From: Marchantia polymorpha subsp. ruderalis | Taxonomy: Eukaryota; Streptophyta; Marchantiopsida; Marchantiales; Marchantiaceae | Reading direction: 5' to 3' | Assembly (NCBI GenBank): GCA_037833965.1 | Contig: AP031353.1 | Location: 27,840,501 to 27,904,500, forward strand | DNA: 64,000 bases | Shown: positions 57,492 to 64,000 of the stretch, one piece after another | Numbering within the stretch: the stretch's first letter is position 1 | How the letters are laid out: the number at the start of each line of letters is the position of its first letter | Notes under the pieces: generated by a model | Seen by the model: the letters and a program-made list of their open reading frames with translations, nothing else | Databases searched by the model: none | Told to the model about the DNA's origin: nothing | Translations under genes and position numbers: made by a program

Positions 57492-60400
57492 ATGGCGAGT
57501 CTCGGAGGTGCAGCGACTCTGTGTTGGAAGCATAATTATGCGCTGAATTGTGGACGGTTCGAGCATGAAGGGCTTCAGTGCAGGAGATTGCGGACCGGGA
57601 GGAATGCTCTCTGTGTGAGGACGGTCGAGAGAAAATCTTTGGTTGCTCGCGCTGCTTTGAGCGAGGGTGCTGCGTTTTGGGATGATCAAACGGAGAAAGA
57701 CACGTTCTCCAAGTATTCGGGGTACATTGCAGCTGCTGCCACTTCAGAAGCCGAGCAATTCGACGAGTATGATGTCGTTAAAATCTCTCAAGTGTTTAAG
57801 AAGCGACCATTTTTGTCTCTTCGCCGTATGGTGCAGGTGGCTTCTACTCTGGGTCGCTGGGCAGCTCTCCGCTACTTCGATGCCCAGATAGGGCGGTCGG
57901 AATTCATGTTCAAGGTTTGAGCGGAAATGTCTCGCTATTCCATCTTCTGTGCACTTGAGATCGTCTGCAATGAGTAGATTGTAAATAACTGCAATTAAAT
58001 TCTGCTATGTTTTATACGCTTTTACGAATTGAGATAACAATTGAGTAAATATACAGGCGAAATTTAAAATGGATAATTCGTTGGCTATCCTACGTGAGAA
58101 CTGGATGATGTGGAGAAGTACACATTGGCATTTATGATGAACATTCTCTGAAGAAAAATTTAGTATTATTCTTTTTTTAAGATCTCGATCCTCTAGCTAA
58201 ATTTAGTACCACCAAGTGTTCTCGGATGTTGTCAGCTGTATGAGCACACTGTTTACCAATTGGTATGACTTCTGTGGGAACTTTTCTAACTCATGCCTCT
58301 TGCTACCACAGAAACGAGCTGGAGAACTTCGGGCTGCATTGGTGCAGCTTGGTCCAGTACGTAACCGACTTTTAGACCAAATTTCTCAGATGGTCGCTGA
58401 GAAAGCCGTTATTTTCAGTGAATTTTCTAATACTTGAAAGTTTGTCTAGGCGCTTGCACATGGGTATCAAGATTGACTTCAGTCTCATATATGTCTCAAT
58501 TTGGAACATGGCTTTCATTTATAGTAGTCATCATAGAATGGGAATTGTGTTTTGCAGGCATATGTGAAGATCGCACAAGCTGTCTCGTCACGCCCAGTAA
58601 GTCGTAGTAACTCGATTCAATTGACATCATCAATTTGCACAGGCATTAGTATACCACACTACTGTCCAGTTGAGGAGTTTATGTAGCAGAGCTCATTCTG
58701 GCCATAGAAATTGTTGATACTAATATATCTTTGGTTGCGAAGATATATAAGTTTTTCCTACCTGGTAAGCTGGTGAATTTGAAGAATGGATTTGCCTGAG
58801 ATACTAGAGAAAGTATCCCTCCAAAGTGCTGCAATTGAGTATAGTACAGCTAAATGCGCTGTTTCAGTGAGTGGTATAGCAATTAATTGCGATATTTATA
58901 CTGAAGCGGTTGGCAGGATGTGATATCACCTGATTACCTTGAGGAGCTTGCGCTACTGCAAGATCGAATTGCTCCATTTTCTACGCAGTATGCGCTGAAT
59001 ATAGTTGAAGAGGAACTTGGAGTACCTGTGGAGTTGCTTTTCTCCGAAATTTCCCCTCAACCTGTTGCAGCTGCATCGCTTGGCCAGGTAATATGTCCTA
59101 TTTAGTTACTATGGCTACGTTGAAAGATCCGGGTAAAGTACTATGGAATTAGTCTTAATAATGATCTTAAGTACTCCTTCACATCGTTTGAAAGTTTCAG
59201 AACATGCAAAAACTTTACTTTACGGAACGAATGAGAGCGAGAGGACTTATCATAGTATGTCAGGTCATTTCAAGTTGCTTGTTCAAGCATCAATGAAGTT
59301 CATGCATTGCTTCTGTGAATGCTTGTGATAGACCGATTGCTACATCATAATATAGTGCCAAGGTATATTTGAACTACATTGTTTGTGAGCAGGTTTATCA
59401 AGCTCGTCTGCGCGCAAATGGAGAAGCTGTTGCCGTGAAAGTGCAGAGACCAGGTGTACGAGCAGCCATTTCCTTAGATATCTATATTCTTCGCAACCTT
59501 GTTGGGGTCGCCCGCAAAGTTTTCAGGCTAAACACTGACTTGCAGGTACACACTTTGGTTACTAAAGAAGCTTTTGACTACTTATGAATTAATACTGCGC
59601 TACTTTATATGGCTGGATATTACCATTCTAGCTTATGTCTGCTCGGTGAGGAGAAGGCATATAGATTTAGCCACCAATTTGTCCGCTTCTCACATCGTTA
59701 TGTCTTGATATATGTAAATGACAGGCTATTGTGGATGAGTGGGCTGCAAGTCTTTTCAAGGTACTGTATACTTCCGTGTGTTTATATTAATTATAGAAAC
59801 TGACAGCCTTCCATAATGTGAAATTGTATGCTCTATCAAGTAGTCTTACGTCGTCCCCTCTTCCTATACACAACTTATGACATGTAGAATACTGATACTA
59901 ATAATGCATCTCTGAAGCATTAAAAGACGATTTTATTTCTTATTACGGTGTTGGTAAACTGAACTCCTCATGAGCGGAATGACAATGTTCAGTGCAAAGC
60001 ATTCAGACCTTTATTTCTTGTGGATGATGATTTACTCAGAGGCAAGTCCATGTCATCCTGATGTAAAGAACTTCCTGCGAATCGAAGTGCCCTGTCTTGT
60101 TCATTTTCTTACGTCATATTAAGTTTTTCGCTCTTGTCTTCCGTAGGAAATGGATTATCAAGCAGAAGCTAGAAATGGCATACGTTTCAAGTAAGTCATA
60201 CTCTGTGTTCTCTCTGAATTGCCAACGTGAATGCTTCATGGAAGAAGGATAATATTTTTTGCAATGGTGAACATTAACACTCCCTGTAAACTCTGACAGG
60301 AAACTTTTCGGGCATCTGCCAGACGTAGTTGTTCCTGAGTTTTATTCTGCTCTTACCAGCAAGAGGGTTCTTATCATGCAGTGGTTGGAGGTATGATCTA

Positions 60401-63400
60401 GTTTCTTGTCTTTCTATAGAACAAGTAGTTATTTGTGCGTCTGGTATATTCTTACCTCGATAAACTCCTGACCACGCTTTCTGATTTTCTTATTCAGGGC
60501 CAGAGATTGTCTGAAGTCAGTGATCTACATCTTGTTGAGGTAAACTTTCAAAGCACGTCAGTTGAGCCAGTTACACTTAAATTGCACGACTTCCCGATAT
60601 GTTTACAATAGGAACACATGAACACTATCTTTTTTGCTTGTTAATCATCGTTACACGTTCTGCAGGTTGGCGTCAATTGCTCACTAGCACAGCTGCTTGA
60701 CTGTGGTTTCTATCATGCTGATCCACATCCCGGCAACTTGATGAGGACACCTGACGGGAAACTTGCGTATCTTGGTAATACTCTGGGACAAGTGTGCTCA
60801 GTCTTTACCTGAAATTTGACCTTAGGAGAATTTTATTTATGTAAATTTAGTACTTATTAAAATAAATATACTAAAATTAACAAATTTTTGTATGATAAGC
60901 AGTAGGGGGGCGGTCTATTCGTAACACTTCAGGTTACAATATTGGCTTGAACTAAATTAATATCGTCTGAAATTTCTTCATATGTATCGACAGTTATCAG
61001 ATTTTCCTGACATTTAGCTTACATATTTCGTTTGAAGATATACTTCAAGGTATATCAATAACCCCAAAGCTCTTCCTTTTTACTTTCTGTAGAGTCTATA
61101 TAGGTGTTACTGAGTTCCATCACTTGCCAAATACCTACTTATGTCAGAATTAGCGTGAGAGCATGAAGAGATCGGTTATGTTATGGCTCATGGTACAAGA
61201 TAAGGGAAGGTATGATGTAATGATTCAGGTGTTAATATTTCTTTCAGAAATCAGTTTGTGATGTATAGAAGTGATACATATGAATCACTTATATATGATG
61301 TCTCTATCTCAACAGGACCTGTGGACTCCCTTGCATTTGCCATAGCTTGCTCATATCTAATCTAATCCTCCTGTAGATTCTGAACAATGATTTTGAGATC
61401 ATAACTTTCAATATAGCAATCCCCACCTTAATCTACGCTCCAAGTCGATGTCAGCTAGGCTGCTATCACCACTCCCACATCCGAGTAAACCAATAGCTCA
61501 CAGGTGTGATCAGTACTTGAGTGAATGATCATTGGCGAGATGTACTCTCTGACCTGATTGCTTTACAGTACATTCTACTTTCAGCCTTCTCTTTGAGTCT
61601 GGATACACAAATCTGAAACTTGGCTGGTGACTCGTTAGCTACAAAACTAACCCTGAGAGGATAAGCCTAAAAGGAAATTACGTTACTATGGTCTGTCTTT
61701 GAGACTCATTTACAACAATGTGTTTGACACTTTGCTTTGCCTCTCGTTCCGTTTTTTTGGTCAGATTTTGGAATGATGGGTGAAGTAAAACAGGATCTCC
61801 GGGACGGTCTGATTGAAGCTGCGTTGCACCTCATCAACCGTGAGTTTGATGCATTGGCTGGTGACTTCGTTACTCTTGGGTGACAGTCTCTACTTTTTTA
61901 CTTTTCAAATTTTCATCAGCATGGAGTAGTATACAAGACTTTCAATAGTTGTCTTGGAATGTCTTCAATGTGGAAGAATGAGCTTTGAGCACGCCAAATG
62001 TATATTTACCAGTATTCTGTGGAGGCAACTCCCCAGAATAGGCGTTTTAGGCCTGTAGATTATGTGTTGTATGGTGATTGAAAGTCTACAAATTTGAAAT
62101 ATCCATGAGGAACGTGTCACATTACCTTCATTTGAACCTGCAGACTGTTACCACCGACAAATGAAGTTGGCGAGGTTTCCGATGCTTTGACAGGTCCGTT
62201 CTTGTCAAGAGCTTGTACTCGCTGTAGGCATGTAGAATATTCAGTGAATGTACATCACAGACTTCAACAAAGTCTTCTTTTGGAACAAAAGATGAGATTA
62301 GCGCCAGCTCTATTGACATATTGCTGCGTGAATGACAGGCGTATTCCAAAATGCCGTAAGCAAAGGTGTACGCAACTTGAGTTTTGGAGACCTATCTGGA
62401 AATTTGGGCGTCACAATGTATGTCCCGTACATATACCGAGTCTGTCTTTCTGTCTTCATACTTGAGATTTGCACTCTGTGTGACGCCTCTGTTTTATGTT
62501 ACTAGTGGCTGGCGCAACATGGTATGTTCTCATTGTGCGTCCTTTGTGCTGGAATCTATGTTTTTTTCAAGAACTGAATTTATTCGTTGTGCAGGTATCG
62601 GTACAAGATTCGATTACCAGCGTACTTCTCACTTGTTGTCCGAAGGTAAAGGGGGTGACGACACGTGTATACCTTGATATTCGCCATTTTTGGCAAATAT
62701 TCTGAAACCTTTTTCACGAGACTTTGTTGATTACTAACTTTGCTGTTGCTGTCATGGTTCAGCTTGACAGTACTGGAAGGTATAGCGCTTAGTAGTGATC
62801 CTAATTACAAGGTCCTGAGTAGTTCCTATCCATGGATTGCGAGAAAAGTCCTCACAGACAGCTCTCCACAACTGCGAACCAGCTTGCAGGCACTCCTGTA
62901 CAAGGTGATCACATTTCTTCTTCGATAAACTGGCTGGTTGAACTGGAACGTGGTGTAACTAGTAACTACTTCGTCTTTGCAGTTTGTGTTTTGAATTTAT
63001 CTGCATCTTAAGAGTCCCTTGAATGCGTTGCATCGTTGTTACTTATCCTAGGACGTCACTTGACGTCTTGGTCTGTACTATATGCTTTCTTCTCGTTTCT
63101 TGTGACGGTTATATTCTTGCTCTTTGCTGAAATGAAGGAGCAATTTTCCTCGTGCTCTGTGTCTGTGTTTTCCTTGCCTTCATGATTATTAGGCTTGTAA
63201 AGTTTTTACGCCCTAACTATTGCATGATAATCCTTGTTCTTTTCCATCTTTCCTACCCTTTATATAATTCTTGTGTGTTGTTTGAGTTGAATACTCTATC
63301 TTACTTGACCGAAAATGTCCCGGGCGCATAAACTTGTGCAGTTTTTCGTTCCAACCAACAGAAAACAAAGTGCTCTGGTTTTGTCCAATGTCGGCACGGA

Positions 63401-64000
63401 TTTGTTCGTGTTTGTGGTGGTTATTTCTTGTTTTCCCTTTGTGTATGACAGTTCAAGTATCCTCGACCTCAGAACTGAGGGACAGTTCGGCAGATTACTG
63501 TTCAGCTGTCTGAATGTATGGATATGTTTTCAAAATTTCAGGAGTTTAGCTGGTCGTTCAGAAGTGATTCGTAACGGATTTTCATGTTTAGATTTGGATT
63601 GACTATGGGAGTTCTCGTAATTTTTTTTGGACTCATCTTCGGAATGGTGTTCTGGGTTTTCTAATGTTATGCTGTCAAATTCATTACATAGTTCTTATGC
63701 ATTTTTTTGGGTACTAATTCAGTGTTTTCCTGGTTGTTAGGATGGTGCTTTCAGAATCGACAGATTAGAATCCTTGGTAACTGAGGTAAGTTGTCTTTAC
63801 GATGTTCCATAACTCACCCATTAGCCAGTCCTTTGTCATCACCTTAGACTTGTGTCGCATTTATGTCGTTGCTTCATTAATGGTTGACTTCATACATTGC
63901 TTTTTTGAAGGCTATGCGCAACACACTGGCAGATCCTGATGCCAGTCCTGAAACAAATGCTGCGGAGTCAAGACAGCTTGTTAAGAAAGTTCTGAATTTT
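57492..64000 (+). CDS. ABC1K5: Plastid ABC1 atypical kinase, ABC1K5-like, 3' end beyond the window
   Basis: ABC1K (UbiB/ADCK-like) proteins are atypical kinases or ATPases; plant plastid members affect prenylquinone and photosynthetic upkeep. Exons: 57492-57914, 58312-58356, 58558-58596, 58917-59087, 59393-59545, 59725-59760, 60147-60190, 60300-60390, 60498-60539, 60666-60774, 61765-61879, 62144-62193, 62339-62417, 62595-62645, 62763-62904, 63741-63785, and 63911 to the edge. Phases all agree; 575 residues are seen. The first ~55 residues (Ser/Arg/Ala-rich, few acids) look like a transit peptide. Family marks: [11 protein letters not shown] (about 160, the KxGQ position), AAASLGQV (220-227), AVKVQRPG with Lys242, HADPHPGN (365-372), DFGMM (Asp385). 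[43 protein letters not shown] and [12 protein letters not shown] match my memory of Arabidopsis ABC1K5 (At1g71810) better than ABC1K1 or ABC1K3. Long introns are 60775-61764 and 62905-63740; nothing else was seen in them. Confidence 0.95.

Noticed and set aside
1-64000. tRNA, rRNA or organelle-derived DNA
   Set aside because: No cloverleaf with A and B boxes, rRNA core or plastid/mitochondrial gene was recognised while reading; a tRNA scan could still find one.

Overview
This is a nuclear window from a land plant. Four protein-coding genes with plant-type introns are readable: a SWEET sugar transporter, a MOS1-like BAT2-domain protein, a CCCH zinc-finger protein and a plastid ABC1 kinase closest to Arabidopsis ABC1K5. 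They sit in very AT-rich intergenic DNA that holds one young chromovirus-type LTR retrotransposon. The AT-rich background, low gene density and mixture of very GC-rich and AT-rich blocks would suit a bryophyte (perhaps a moss). That placement is inference; no marker here fixes the species.

Layout. 1-2900 is AT-rich sequence without a gene. 2901-3115 is a 75-bp tandem repeat whose third unit is split by a GC-rich 5,379-bp element (3116-8494) flanked by the 5-bp duplication CTTAT. That element has no LTRs, has imperfect 20-bp inverted ends, carries two long open frames and is full of short palindromes; it is the least explained object in the window. 9559-10861 (minus) is a five-exon SWEET gene, surrounded and interrupted by near-perfect hairpins. 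11.2-19.1 kb is mostly AT-rich with a few structured repeats. 19.1-21.9 kb has minus-strand splice-like signals but no identifiable product. 21996-32901 (minus) is the MOS1-like gene (seven coding exons, 2,855 aa). 34.5-37.6 kb is AT-rich desert. 37630-38285 is an old LTR relic, and inside it sits a young Ty3/gypsy chromovirus (38286-44345, minus; 420-bp LTRs, ACATA duplication). 44.3-50.9 kb is AT-rich desert with small tandem duplications. 51710-54059 (plus) is the CCCH gene. 57492 to the window edge (plus) is the ABC1K5-like gene, 17 coding exons so far.

The four genes do not form a pathway. SWEET moves sugars across membranes. MOS1-type proteins are chromatin or transcription-linked regulators. 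The CCCH protein probably binds RNA or DNA. The ABC1 kinase acts in plastids, where family members influence prenyl-lipid metabolism. Exon joins for SWEET, MOS1, CCCH and ABC1K5 were worked out by hand from GT/AG signals, reading phase and remembered family sequence; all phases close exactly, but no transcript evidence was available.
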